The notes under the pieces were generated by a model. The model was not told where the DNA came from. It did not search any database and saw nothing but the letters and a program-made list of their open reading frames with translations. From positions 87,736 to 151,735 of the forward strand of contig CANRFM010000002.1 in NCBI GenBank assembly GCA_947629905.1: DNA of 64,000 bases, in the 5' to 3' direction. The DNA comes from an uncultured Clostridia bacterium (GTDB lineage Bacteria; Bacillota; Clostridia; Oscillospirales; Ruminococcaceae). A program made the translations under genes and the position numbers. This document shows positions 50,981-60,075 of the stretch, piece after piece. Positions within the stretch are counted from its first letter, which is position 1. The number at the start of each line of letters is the position of its first letter.

Positions 50981-53557
50981 ATGCCTGAACACCCTAAAAA
51001 AACCATACACGATAAAAGCCTGACAGCTACCGGCGTTGTGATCGTCATCATCGTTGCACTGCTGATAACGGCTTACATCGGGATAGATATTACTTTGCGG
51101 AACCGTTCCCTGCGCCGCATGGAAGAAAGCGTAAAGACCATTACCGAAGAAATGGAAGTCAAAATACGGCGTGACAGTGAGATACTCAATGCCACTGCCA
51201 AAATGCTCTCCGGGCTGGAGACTTTTTCCATAGATACCGCTTCACAGGTCATGCTGACCAACGAGATCCTGATGGAGACGATGCAGGTGCGGGTACTCCT
51301 GCCGGATAACTCCCTGCTGTCGCCGGACGGCAGTATCCAGAAGATCTCCACCGATAAGATCTCCTTTCAGAAGGAAGTCACACTGGGAGAACATATCTCC
51401 GAACGGTCGGAGAATGTCTTTACGGGTGTGCCCGTTCTGCGGCACTTTGTCCCCATCGTCCGGGACGGCGAGACGGTCGCTCTGCTGTACGGTGTCACCG
51501 ACCTTGCCGAACTGCCCGAAAGTCTGAACAATCAGACCATCTTTGAAGCCTCTGCAAGCGTGTATATCATCGACACCCGCAACGGCGATCTGCTCCTCGA
51601 TACCTACCCCACCCATGAGGGACTGGGCAATATGAGCGACTTTGAATTGAGCATCTATCCCCGTGAAACCAAGGGAAAACTCGACTGGAATGAGTACACG
51701 GAAGATCTGCTTGCCCTGCATACGGGATATGTCATCTTCCGCACACAGGCAACTGAAGGCTGGGACTATATGTATTACAGACCCATGGGCATGAACGACT
51801 GGTCGCTGGCAGTGGAGATACCGGAGAAAGTCGCCTTTGAAAATGTGTTCGTGGTCCGGCGGATATGCTTTGTTTTAGGCATTGTTCTGGCAGGGGTGAT
51901 CTTCATCTACTACCTCTGGGTAAGGCGCAATGCCAAGCTTCTGACACAGCAGGCAGTAGAACAGGCTGTCCTCTCCGAAAAGCTCCGCAAAGCCGAAGCC
52001 GCCGACCGGGCAAAGAGCATCTTCCTGTCCAATATGTCCCACGACATCCGGACACCCATGAATGCGATCATCGGCTACACGACACTCGTTCAGACGTGCC
52101 TTGACAACCGGGAAAAGACCGAGGAATACCTTGCCAAGATCCTTTCCTCCGGCAACCATATGCTTTCACTGGTCAATGATGTGCTTGACATGAGCCGTAT
52201 CGAATCGGGCAAGCTGAACATCGAGGAAAAGGACTGCTCCATTTCTGAAATATTCCGGGATATGCGGAACATTCTCCAGCCGCAGATGCAGTCCAAGCAG
52301 CTGAATTTCTACATGGACACCATTGACGTGATCGATGAGGACATCTGCTGTGACAAGCTCCACATCAATCAGGTGCTGCTGAATCTGCTCTCCAATGCGA
52401 TCAAATTCACGCCGCCCGGCGGAACGGTTGCGCTCTCGATCTGTCAGAAGCCAAGCGCCCCCACGGGATACGGTGCGTATGAGATCCGTGTCAAGGATAC
52501 GGGGATCGGCATGGGCAAGGATTTCATCGAGCATATTTTTGAACCGTTTGAACGGGAACGGAACACCACCGCAAGCGGCATTCAGGGAACAGGGCTCGGC
52601 ATGGCGATCACCAAAAATATCATCGATGCCATGGGCGGAACGATCACAGTAGAATCCGAACAGGGCAAGGGGACGGAATTTATCATCGATCTGGAATTCC
52701 GTCTGCAATCCGAACCCCGGAAACACAAAGACACGGAAAACCTGAAGGGACTTCACGCACTGATCGCCGACGACAGCTTTGTTACCTGCGACAGCGTTTC
52801 CAAAATGCTCCGGCAGATCGGTATGCACGCTGACTGGGTGCTGCACGGGAAAGAGGCAGTCCTCCACGCCAAACAGGCGCACGAAATGGGAGAGGACTAT
52901 CACGCCTATATCATTGACTGGCTGCTGCCTGACCTGAACGGACTGGAAGTGGTCCGGCAGATACGCAGTGTCATTGGCGATTCGACACCCATTATCATCA
53001 TTACTGCCTACGACTGGACGGAAATCGAGGACGAAGCAAAAGCTGTCGGCGTGACGGCATTTTGCAGCAAGCCTATTTTCCTCTCGGAGCTGCGGGATAT
53101 TCTGATCTCAGCGGCAGCAGACCATGCGGTTTCCCGTCAGCCGGAAACCGTGCCCGACACACCCGGAACTGCCGCCGGAAAACGCCTGCTCCTCGTGGAG
53201 GACAATGAGCTGAACCGGGAAATTGCTGAGGAACTGCTGACTGCTAACGGATTCCTGATCGACAAAGCCGAAAACGGCAGCATTGCCGTGGAAAAGGTGA
53301 AGAATGCCGAACATGGCTATTATTCGCTGATCCTGATGGATATTCAGATGCCCGTGATGAACGGCTACGAAGCGGCAAAGGCGATCCGGGCATTGGAGGA
53401 CAAGGAACTTGCCTCTATCCCGATCGTAGCAATGACTGCCAATGCCTTTGACGATGACAAACAGCAGGCGCTCGATAGCGGCATGAATGCCCATGTGGCG
53501 AAACCGTTTGACATTGTTGAACTGATGGAACTGCTGACCGGTATGCTCGGAAAATAG
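50981..53557 (+). CDS. Hybrid histidine kinase with Cache-like sensor and two receivers
   Basis: The 858-residue protein has membrane segments near 16-38 and 295-315 around an outer Cache-like sensor, no clear PAS domain, then the H box SNMSHDIRTPMNAIIGY near 350, ATPase boxes (NLLSNAIKFT, DTGIGM, GTGLGMAITKN), and two receivers with Asp in YIIDWLLPDLNG and LILMDIQMPVMNG. As with the kinase at 36362, no DNA-binding output is fused or adjacent. It is divergent from the GH9 gene, so it could sense products near the cell surface; that link is only positional. Confidence 0.92.
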   Translation: MPEHPKKTIHDKSLTATGVVIVIIVALLITAYIGIDITLRNRSLRRMEESVKTITEEMEVKIRRDSEILNATAKMLSGLETFSIDTASQVMLTNEILMETMQVRVLLPDNSLLSPDGSIQKISTDKISFQKEVTLGEHISERSENVFTGVPVLRHFVPIVRDGETVALLYGVTDLAELPESLNNQTIFEASASVYIIDTRNGDLLLDTYPTHEGLGNMSDFELSIYPRETKGKLDWNEYTEDLLALHTGYVIFRTQATEGWDYMYYRPMGMNDWSLAVEIPEKVAFENVFVVRRICFVLGIVLAGVIFIYYLWVRRNAKLLTQQAVEQAVLSEKLRKAEAADRAKSIFLSNMSHDIRTPMNAIIGYTTLVQTCLDNREKTEEYLAKILSSGNHMLSLVNDVLDMSRIESGKLNIEEKDCSISEIFRDMRNILQPQMQSKQLNFYMDTIDVIDEDICCDKLHINQVLLNLLSNAIKFTPPGGTVALSICQKPSAPTGYGAYEIRVKDTGIGMGKDFIEHIFEPFERERNTTASGIQGTGLGMAITKNIIDAMGGTITVESEQGKGTEFIIDLEFRLQSEPRKHKDTENLKGLHALIADDSFVTCDSVSKMLRQIGMHADWVLHGKEAVLHAKQAHEMGEDYHAYIIDWLLPDLNGLEVVRQIRSVIGDSTPIIIITAYDWTEIEDEAKAVGVTAFCSKPIFLSELRDILISAAADHAVSRQPETVPDTPGTAAGKRLLLVEDNELNREIAEELLTANGFLIDKAENGSIAVEKVKNAEHGYYSLILMDIQMPVMNGYEAAKAIRALEDKELASIPIVAMTANAFDDDKQQALDSGMNAHVAKPFDIVELMELLTGMLGK

Positions 53558-53571
53558 CCAATACAATTTTA

Positions 53572-53606
53572 CAGGGGAGAATGACTGCACTTGTCATTCT
53601 CCCCTG
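53572..53606. terminator. Bidirectional terminator-like hairpin
   Basis: A long perfect stem, CAGGGGAGAATGAC/GTCATTCTCCCCTG, lies between the convergent kinase and coaX genes. Confidence 0.8.
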
Positions 53607-53614
53607 AAAGCATT

Positions 53615-54382
53615 CTATCCCTTATTTTTCTGGTAGATCAGATACAGCCCTTTCAGCAGCAGATCATCGTCGAGAATGATCTCCCGTCTGCACAAAGGTG
53701 TAATGACCCCCGCAAGTCCGCCTGTCGCCACAACGGTGCAGGATTCGCCGAGTTCCTCTTCGATGCGGGCGATCATGCCGTCCAGCGCACTTGCGCCGGC
53801 GTACATCACACCGCTTTTCATGCAGTCGATCGTGTTTGTGCCGATGACGTGCTTCGGGGCTTCAAAGGCGATTTTCGGGAGCTGTGCCGTGCGGCGCACC
53901 AGTGCTTCCATGGAAACGGCTGCCCCCGTCATGATAATGCCCCCGATATAGCGCTTCTTGCTGTCCACAACGGAAAGCGTCGTTGCCGTCCCCATATCAA
54001 TGATGATCAGCGGCAGCGGGTATTCCTGAATCCCTGCCACGGCATCCACCACAAGGTCGCTGCCAAGCTGTGCAGGATTGTCAATGACGATACTCAGCCC
54101 GGTCTTGATACCCGGTCCCACGACCATTGTCTCGCAGCCGAGATACTTCCCGATCGCCTGCCGGAGGGTCGCTGTGACCGAGGGAACGACCGAGGAAATG
54201 ATCGCTTCGGTGATGTCCTCCGGGTGCAGGTGATAGATGTCCAGCGCCATGCGGATACGGGTAGCATATTCCAGATCCGTCGCCTGCTGATTCGTGGAAA
54301 CACGCTCCCGGAACAGGATATGCCCCCCGTCAAAGCAGCCGAGGACGATATTGGTATTGCCAATGTCGATCGCTAACAGCAT
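53615..54382 (-). CDS. coaX: Type III pantothenate kinase
   Basis: The 255-residue protein has the CoaX opening LLAIDIGNTNIVLGCF and a second ATPase-fold motif (IIIDMGTATTLSVVD, near 121). It makes 4'-phosphopantothenate, the first step of coenzyme A synthesis. It is last in a run of minus-strand genes from aroE. Start set by CAGGAGGAG. Confidence 0.95.
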   Translation of the reverse strand: MLLAIDIGNTNIVLGCFDGGHILFRERVSTNQQATDLEYATRIRMALDIYHLHPEDITEAIISSVVPSVTATLRQAIGKYLGCETMVVGPGIKTGLSIVIDNPAQLGSDLVVDAVAGIQEYPLPLIIIDMGTATTLSVVDSKKRYIGGIIMTGAAVSMEALVRRTAQLPKIAFEAPKHVIGTNTIDCMKSGVMYAGASALDGMIARIEEELGESCTVVATGGLAGVITPLCRREIILDDDLLLKGLYLIYQKNKG

Positions 54383-54412
54383 ATGCGCTCCTCCTGTCTC
54401 AGAAGAAGCGGC

Positions 54413-54610
54413 TTATTCAGCCGCTTCCTCCGGAATATCGTCCTCCTCGTCCGTGTCGATCAGGTGCATGACACCTGCCGTCACGCCAAGCACACCGGCT
54501 GTCAGCCACATTGCCCCCAGCAAGAGATTGAATTTGTCCTTCTTGCTCAGTGCAAAGTAGCACACGCTGTTCACCAGCATCAGAACGCCTTCCAGAATGG
54601 TTGTTTTCAT
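54413..54610 (-). CDS. Small membrane protein between fumA and coaX
   Basis: The 65-residue protein has two hydrophobic segments (about 5-20 and 28-50) and an acidic tail (DTDEEDDIPEEAAE). No family is recognised. It has a strong AAGGAGG site and lies 13 bases after the fumarase gene. Where the fumarase beta subunit would be expected, this gene is found instead. Confidence 0.65.
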   Translation of the reverse strand: MKTTILEGVLMLVNSVCYFALSKKDKFNLLLGAMWLTAGVLGVTAGVMHLIDTDEEDDIPEEAAE

Positions 54611-54623
54611 ACCCGTTTCCTCC

Positions 54624-55466
54624 TTAAAGAATGATTTCTGCGTGGCGGGTCACATGGCAGCCGACATTCACGGCGACCGGCAGACCCGCAATATGTGTTG
54701 CGCCGGCTTCAATATTGACGCACAGTGCCGTACAAGTACCCCCGAATCCCTGCGGACCGATGCCGAGTGCATTGACCGCTTCCAGCATTTCCTGCTCCAT
54801 TTCGGCATACAGGGGTTTCGGATTGCGGACGGAAACATCCCGGCAAAGGGCTTTCTTCGCCAGCAGCGCACACCCCTCAAAATTGCTGCCGATCCCCACG
54901 CCGACCACGACCGGCGGACAGGGGTTGCTCCCCGCCTGTGCCAGTACATCCGCCACATAGTGCACAATATCCTGCCGGGAAGCGGCGGGGGTGAACATTT
55001 TCAGCTGTGACATATTTTCGCTCCCGAAACCCTTCGGGCAGACGGCGATCTTCACCTTGTCGCCCTCCGTCAGTTCGAGATGCAGCACAGCGGGGGTATT
55101 GTCGCCCGTGTTGACACGCTCAAGCGGATCGCCGACAATGGAACAGCGCAAAAAGCCCTCTGTATAGCCCTTTGCCACGCCCCTGTCCACCGCTTCCCGG
55201 AGTGTGCCGCCCGTGATGTGTACCTCCTGCCCCAGCTCCACGAACACAACAGCCATGCCCGTGTCCTGACAGATGGGCAGATCTTCCTCCCGTGCCGCCT
55301 GCAAATTCGCTTTCAGGTCGTCAAAGACAGCACGCCCGACCGCAGATCGTTCACAGGCAGCACATACCTGTATCTGTTTTTCCAGACTTTCCGGTAATAT
55401 TTTATTGGCACGGATACACAGCGATGCCACTGCATCCGTGATCTCCTGTGCAGTCAGTTCTCTCAT
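54624..55466 (-). CDS. fumA: Fumarate hydratase class I, alpha subunit
   Basis: The start at 55466 fits the GGGGTG site better than the ATG 9 bases before. The 280-residue protein is the iron-sulfur subunit of the two-subunit class I fumarase, or of the related tartrate dehydratase. The cluster cysteines are in LPICQDTGMAVVF (near 58), GSNFEGCALLAKKAL and GGTCTALCVNIE. The beta subunit is not adjacent. It would interconvert fumarate and malate once paired. Confidence 0.88.
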   Translation of the reverse strand: MRELTAQEITDAVASLCIRANKILPESLEKQIQVCAACERSAVGRAVFDDLKANLQAAREEDLPICQDTGMAVVFVELGQEVHITGGTLREAVDRGVAKGYTEGFLRCSIVGDPLERVNTGDNTPAVLHLELTEGDKVKIAVCPKGFGSENMSQLKMFTPAASRQDIVHYVADVLAQAGSNPCPPVVVGVGIGSNFEGCALLAKKALCRDVSVRNPKPLYAEMEQEMLEAVNALGIGPQGFGGTCTALCVNIEAGATHIAGLPVAVNVGCHVTRHAEIIL

Positions 55467-55471
55467 AGCAT

Positions 55472-56626
55472 TCACCCCGTTACGATCTTTCCGCCGATCA
55501 TCACCCAGACCGGATCCCGCATCACATCGAGCGGATCGCCGTCAAACAGTACCATGTCCGCATCCAGTCCGACTGCAATGCGCCCGATCCTGTCGGACAC
55601 GCCTAAAATATCCGCTGCATCTGCCGTGATCGCCCGGAGCGCTGTCTCTTTCGGCAGTCCGCCCTTGACGGCAAGTGCTGCCGACAGGGGGAGATACTGG
55701 ATCGGCACTTCCGGATGGTCGGTGCAGATGGCAATTTTCACGCCGTGTTCGTGGAGAATGGCAGCATTTTGCAGCTCCATTTCCCGCAGTTCCGGCTTGC
55801 TCCGGCTGCCGAGGATCGGACCGACGATGACCGAAAGCCCCCACTCCCCGAACAATTCCGCTGCCATATGCGCTCCCGTTCCGTGTACGATCACGCACTC
55901 CAGCCCGAATTCTTTCGCAATGCGCACTGCCGTGCAGATGTCATCCGCCCTGTGGCAGTGGAAATGCGCTTTCTGATCGCCCTCTAACAGGGGCAGCAGG
56001 GCTTCGCACTTGGCATCAAATTCCGGTGTTTCTTCCTCGTCCGGGTGTTCCTCAAACCGCTGCAAGCGCTCCGAATAGAGCTTTGCTTTCTGCAAGCCCT
56101 CCCGGATGAGTGCCGCTGTTGCCATACGTGTCACGGGGGCTTCATCACGGCTGTCGTAAGTAGATTTCGGATTCTCACCGAGGGCGAATTTCATGCCGCA
56201 GGCAGCAATTGCCATTTCATCCACGCACCTGCCGCTTGTTTTCATGAGCAGCATTTCGCCGCCGCAGGCATTGGCACTGCCCGGCGAGACCATCACGGAT
56301 GTTACGCCCTGCGCCCTTGCTTCCGCAAAACAGCGGTCGTAGGGATTGATGCCGTCCAGCGCCCGGAGCTGCGGCGTGAAAGGGTCGGAGATCTCGTTGC
56401 AGTCGTCCCCCTCAAAATCCATGCCGTCCTCGATGATCCCCAAATGCGTATGCGCATCGATGAATCCCGGCAGCAGTCTGCCGCCCTTGGCATCGATGTC
56501 CCCCTCGGAGACCGTTCCGGGTTTTCCCTGTTCGACGGCAGTAATTTTGCCGTCCTGCACCTCCACATAGCCGTAGAAGTGCATATCCTCTGTCATGGAA
56601 TAAATTTCTGCATTATAGACGATCAT
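55472..56626 (-). CDS. Amidohydrolase family protein
   Basis: ATG at 56626 sits well after GAGG; the ATG at 56632 is too close. The 384-residue metal-dependent hydrolase has the metal-binding HxH in GFIDAHTHLGI near 58, further ligands in HFHCHRADD and a catalytic Asp in CTDHPEVP. Overall it resembles imidazolonepropionase-like or dipeptidase-like amidohydrolases. Its substrate cannot be read from sequence. The stop lies just ahead of the fumarase start. Confidence 0.85.
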   Translation of the reverse strand: MIVYNAEIYSMTEDMHFYGYVEVQDGKITAVEQGKPGTVSEGDIDAKGGRLLPGFIDAHTHLGIIEDGMDFEGDDCNEISDPFTPQLRALDGINPYDRCFAEARAQGVTSVMVSPGSANACGGEMLLMKTSGRCVDEMAIAACGMKFALGENPKSTYDSRDEAPVTRMATAALIREGLQKAKLYSERLQRFEEHPDEEETPEFDAKCEALLPLLEGDQKAHFHCHRADDICTAVRIAKEFGLECVIVHGTGAHMAAELFGEWGLSVIVGPILGSRSKPELREMELQNAAILHEHGVKIAICTDHPEVPIQYLPLSAALAVKGGLPKETALRAITADAADILGVSDRIGRIAVGLDADMVLFDGDPLDVMRDPVWVMIGGKIVTG

Positions 56627-56635
56627 ATGCATTCC

Positions 56636-57136
56636 TCATTCTGCTAACAGTCCCAATGTTTCTGTGATCTCCTGCACCGTCTGTGCCGGGGTGTGAATTG
56701 CCTCGATCCGGTAATTGCTGTGCCGGCGGTAGATGCCCTGCCGCTTCTGGTAGATCGCCTGTAACTCCTGCCGTGTGCTGCGCTGCACGATCGGACGGTC
56801 GGTCTGGGAAATGCGCTGGTAGCACATCCGGAACGGCACATCTAAGAAAACTACCGTCCCGTTCTCCCGTGCGATCTTGGCATTCTCCTCCCGGAGCATA
56901 GCGCCGCCGCCGCAGGCAATGACACCCGGCTGCCCTGCCAGTTCCCGGATTGCTTTCGTTTCGAGGTCACGGAAATGCGCTTCCCCGTGCTTTGCAAAGA
57001 TCTCCGGGATGCGCATACCTGCCTGTTCCTCAATGTAGCTGTCCATATCCGTGAACGGGCAGTTCAGCTTTTTCGCCAATTTCTGACCGATGGTACTCTT
57101 GCCGCAGCCCATGAAGCCGCACAGAAAAATCGTCAT
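56636..57136 (-). CDS. aroK: Shikimate kinase
   Basis: The 166-residue P-loop kinase has Walker A GCGKSTIGQ near residue 11, the shikimate-binding DMDSYIEEQ and a GGGA motif near 79. It phosphorylates shikimate at the 3-position. Its start overlaps the stop of aroE (ATGA). Confidence 0.95.
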   Translation of the reverse strand: MTIFLCGFMGCGKSTIGQKLAKKLNCPFTDMDSYIEEQAGMRIPEIFAKHGEAHFRDLETKAIRELAGQPGVIACGGGAMLREENAKIARENGTVVFLDVPFRMCYQRISQTDRPIVQRSTRQELQAIYQKRQGIYRRHSNYRIEAIHTPAQTVQEITETLGLLAE

Positions 57137-57975
57137 TGTGCCGCCCCCTCTGCCGGGAACAGCCGGTCGATCTCCCGTTCCATGTCCTGAATGATCTGCG
57201 CTATGGCTTCCTGTGTAAAGCTGCCGCCGTACCAGATCTCATGCGCCCGTACTGCCTGCCAAACCAGCATTGCCGCACCGCCCACGGCGGGCTTGCCGAG
57301 TTCACGTGCCTTGCGCAGGAGCAGTGTTTCCGTCGGGTTGTAGATCACGTCAAAGACTGCCTTGCTCCCGGCAATAACTTCCTCCGTGACCGGGCAGGCA
57401 TGGCTGCGGGGGTACATACCGACCGGACAGGCATTCATCAGCAGGTCATAGCTGCCCGGCTCTGCTTTGGGCAGGACGGTAATTTTCACGCCCGGAACGC
57501 TCTGCCGCAGCTCGTCCGCAAGCGCCTGTGCTTTCGGCTGATCCGGTTCGGCAATGGTGAGGTCTGCCCCGTGCAGGGCAGCTTCGGTCGCCATCATGCG
57601 CCCCACGCCGCCGCAGCCTATGAGCAGTACTTTGCCGCCGAGGGCAAACTGCTCCACACTCCGCAAAAAGCCCGTGCAGTCCGTGTTGTAGCCGACAGCT
57701 TTCCCGTCCCGGTTCGCCACGCAGTTGACAGCATGGTAGCGTTCTGCGGTCTCGTCCAGTGCATCGAGGAACGGAATGATGTCCCCCTTGTAGGGAATGG
57801 TGATATTGAACCCCTCCAGTGCCCGCAATGCCGGCATGGTATCCGGGAGCTTGCCGGCAGGGATCTCCGTGAGGGTGTAAGCTGCTTCCCTGCCGGACAG
57901 TGCAAACAGCCGCTCATGTATAAACGGTGACATAGAATGCCCTAACGGGCAGCCGATCAGTGTATAGTTCTGCAT
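57133..57975 (-). CDS. aroE: Shikimate dehydrogenase
   Basis: The 280-residue protein has the shikimate-binding opening LIGCPLGHSMSPFIHE, NITIPYKGDIIP, and a Rossmann motif VLLIGCGGVGRM near 122. It reduces 3-dehydroshikimate with NADPH, feeding aroK. It is first in this minus-strand run, with CAAAGGAGG ahead; a -10 like TATAAG lies near 58000 without a clear -35. Confidence 0.95.
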   Translation of the reverse strand: MQNYTLIGCPLGHSMSPFIHERLFALSGREAAYTLTEIPAGKLPDTMPALRALEGFNITIPYKGDIIPFLDALDETAERYHAVNCVANRDGKAVGYNTDCTGFLRSVEQFALGGKVLLIGCGGVGRMMATEAALHGADLTIAEPDQPKAQALADELRQSVPGVKITVLPKAEPGSYDLLMNACPVGMYPRSHACPVTEEVIAGSKAVFDVIYNPTETLLLRKARELGKPAVGGAAMLVWQAVRAHEIWYGGSFTQEAIAQIIQDMEREIDRLFPAEGAAQ

Positions 57976-58167
57976 AGTGTCCTCCTTTGCGCTTATACTT
58001 ATAGCATATCACAAATTGCGGAAAAACGCAATGGTTTTCGTGTAATTTTTTCTGAAAACGGTGATTTTTTTCGTAATATCAGAACAGGTTTTTACAGAAT
58101 GTAATAGCAAACAGCATATTGCACAAAGAAATGTCCATATACCTGCAAAAGACTGTCATTTAGCCTA

Positions 58168-58196
58168 TTGACGGGAATGAACTTTTCCATTATAAT
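58168..58196 (+). promoter_or_regulatory. Promoter of the lone ACP gene
   Basis: TTGACG (58168-58173), 17-base spacer, TATAAT (58191-58196), 35 bases before the start codon. Confidence 0.8.
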
Positions 58197-58230
58197 ACAG
58201 TTAGAAAACATGGAAAGTGAGGAACCTGTA

Positions 58231-58473
58231 ATGGATTTTGAAGCAGTTGCAGCAATTATTGCAGAACAGTTCGGTGTGGATGCTGACACGCTGACAGAGG
58301 AAACGGATATCTTGGATGATCTGGGCTGCTCCTCCATGGATGCAGTGGAACTGATCGTTTCGATCGAAAGCGCTACGGACATCCGTATCCCGGACGAGGC
58401 AGTGGACACCATACGGACGATCGGGGATCTGGTAAACTATCTTGCCGAGCACGCCGAGCCGGAAGAAGAATAG
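58231..58473 (+). CDS. Acyl carrier protein (standalone)
   Basis: The ATG at 58231 follows GTGAGGAA; the longer frame begins inside the promoter. The 80-residue acidic protein has the attachment Ser in GCSSMDAVELI near 36. It has its own promoter and no fatty-acid genes beside it. It may be the general ACP or a dedicated carrier; its neighbours do not decide. It differs from the ACP at 2798. Confidence 0.88.
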   Translation: MDFEAVAAIIAEQFGVDADTLTEETDILDDLGCSSMDAVELIVSIESATDIRIPDEAVDTIRTIGDLVNYLAEHAEPEEE

Positions 58474-58498
58474 TTTGGAAATGGGTATATTTTGGCTC

Positions 58499-58527
58499 TT
58501 GCTTTTTCACGGCGTTTCTGGTATAAT
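58499..58527 (+). promoter_or_regulatory. Promoter of the orphan sortase cassette
   Basis: TTGCTT (58499-58504), 17-base spacer, TATAAT (58522-58527). Confidence 0.78.
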
Positions 58528-58569
58528 AGTATCAGGAAGAGGCTTTTCGTTTCAGGAAAGGAGTAAGAT

Positions 58570-59328
58570 ATGAAGCTGAAATTTCACTTTGCTGCTCTGA
58601 CAGCAGCGCTGTCTGTACTCTGTATGTCTGGTGTTGCGGCATCGGCGATCTCACCGGATGATGTTGCCGCAAAGGCAAGACGTGCCGGTTTTTCGGAGAG
58701 TCAGGTGCAGCAGGGCTATAATGCATGGTCATCCGGCAATTATACAGAAGCCGACCTCTGGCAGGCGTATTATGCGCTCGATGACTACATCACGGACACG
58801 GATGACAAGATCGGCGATGCGCTCGGCGGCAGCACGGAGACACCGGCTGCCACGGAAGCTGCACAGACCGTCACGGAAACGCAGACACCTCCTGCCACAG
58901 AAGCGGTGCAGGATCGCATCCCTGCCAAGGATTTCATCAACATGACGCTGGAAGAAAAGCGGGCATATGTCAATTCCCTCCCCGAAGATCAACGGCAGGC
59001 ATTTATCGACAGCCTGTCCAATGAGGAGCGCAACAGCATCCTCAAGCAGCTCCCGGTCGATCAGAAAGCGGACATCGTGCAGGGGTTGGTAGATACTGCC
59101 GGAGCGATGGGCATGAATGTGTCCGTGGATGAGATCTCGGATGACAATATCGCCCTGACAATGCGCAACGAGGATGGTGTGATCATCGACAAGTCCGCTG
59201 TGGGCATCACCATTGACGAAACGGGGATCGATTATTCCGGGAAGTGGGCAGTCGCCGGTGTCGGTGTGCTGGTCTCCGCTGCCGGTATCGGTCTGCTGTA
59301 TCGCTACATCCGGAAAACTGAAGAATGA
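58570..59328 (+). CDS. Secreted, C-terminally anchored protein of the orphan sortase cassette
   Basis: The 252-residue protein has a signal peptide (cleavage likely after AASA near 27), a helical region, a Thr/Ala/Pro stalk near 90-115, a second helical domain (NMTLEEKRAYVNSLPEDQRQAFIDSLSNEERNSI...) and one C-terminal membrane segment with a short basic end (YRYIRKTEE). That tail looks like a sortase substrate, but no LPXTG, NPXTN or similar motif stands before the membrane segment (DYSGKWAVAGVG). A sortase gene follows. The function is unknown. Confidence 0.75.
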   Translation: MKLKFHFAALTAALSVLCMSGVAASAISPDDVAAKARRAGFSESQVQQGYNAWSSGNYTEADLWQAYYALDDYITDTDDKIGDALGGSTETPAATEAAQTVTETQTPPATEAVQDRIPAKDFINMTLEEKRAYVNSLPEDQRQAFIDSLSNEERNSILKQLPVDQKADIVQGLVDTAGAMGMNVSVDEISDDNIALTMRNEDGVIIDKSAVGITIDETGIDYSGKWAVAGVGVLVSAAGIGLLYRYIRKTEE

Positions 59329-59385
59329 TCTCGCTGCGGGACGGGCGGTGTTCTGCCTGTCCCGTTTTGCGGAAAGGACGGCATT

Positions 59386-60075
59386 TTGGAACAGAAGAAG
59401 AAAAAAAGCGCACTCCCCGTCTACATCCTGACGGGGGTATTTCTTGCCGTGCTGTGTACGGCTTTGAGTGCGGCAGTGCTTGCCGTGCCGTATGATAAAA
59501 TTAAATCCTACCTGAACATCGTGTTCATGGATCAGATGAAGCTTGATCCGTCCACGGGGACGAACGGGCTTGTCATTATCGAAAATGAGGACATCCCCAC
59601 CGAAAAGCCCTCTGAGGGGCTGGCGGAGGAGGGCGAGGTCATCCGCCCCGCTTTCGGCGAACAGTATGCCGTGCTGCAATGCGATGCCATTTCGCTGTCC
59701 GTGCCTGTGTACTGGGGTTCGAGTGCGGAGCTGCTTGAACGGGGTGCTTGTCAGTCGTCCAGTTCTAAGGTTCTCGGCGAGGTCGGAAATGTGGTCATCG
59801 ATGCACACGTGAATACCTTCTTTGCCGACCTCAATCAGATGAAAGCGGGCGATGAGGTCGTGCTTTACACGGAATATGGGGCATTCACGTACCGGGTGAC
59901 GGAGCAGGTCAGCTTTGAGAACACGGACAAGACCTATGTGCTTCCCACGGAAGAGGACAGGCTGACACTCTATACCTGTGAAGCGCAGGTGCTTGGTACG
60001 TCCTCTATGCGGCTCGGGGTGGTCTGTGAGCTGGTCAGCAAGGCATTTTACCAGACCGGGGAGGTGCAGGAATGA
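59386..60075 (+). CDS. Orphan sortase
   Basis: The start is TTG at 59386 with GGAAAGGA ahead. The 229-residue protein has one N-terminal membrane segment, a sortase domain with His in VVIDAHVNTFFADL near 139, Cys in LTLYTCEAQ near 198 and Arg in SSMRLGVVCEL. It does not resemble the class C enzyme of the pilus operon and lacks a C-terminal anchor. Both neighbours are membrane proteins with no clear sorting signal, so its substrate may be unusual or elsewhere. Confidence 0.85.
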   Translation: MEQKKKKSALPVYILTGVFLAVLCTALSAAVLAVPYDKIKSYLNIVFMDQMKLDPSTGTNGLVIIENEDIPTEKPSEGLAEEGEVIRPAFGEQYAVLQCDAISLSVPVYWGSSAELLERGACQSSSSKVLGEVGNVVIDAHVNTFFADLNQMKAGDEVVLYTEYGAFTYRVTEQVSFENTDKTYVLPTEEDRLTLYTCEAQVLGTSSMRLGVVCELVSKAFYQTGEVQE

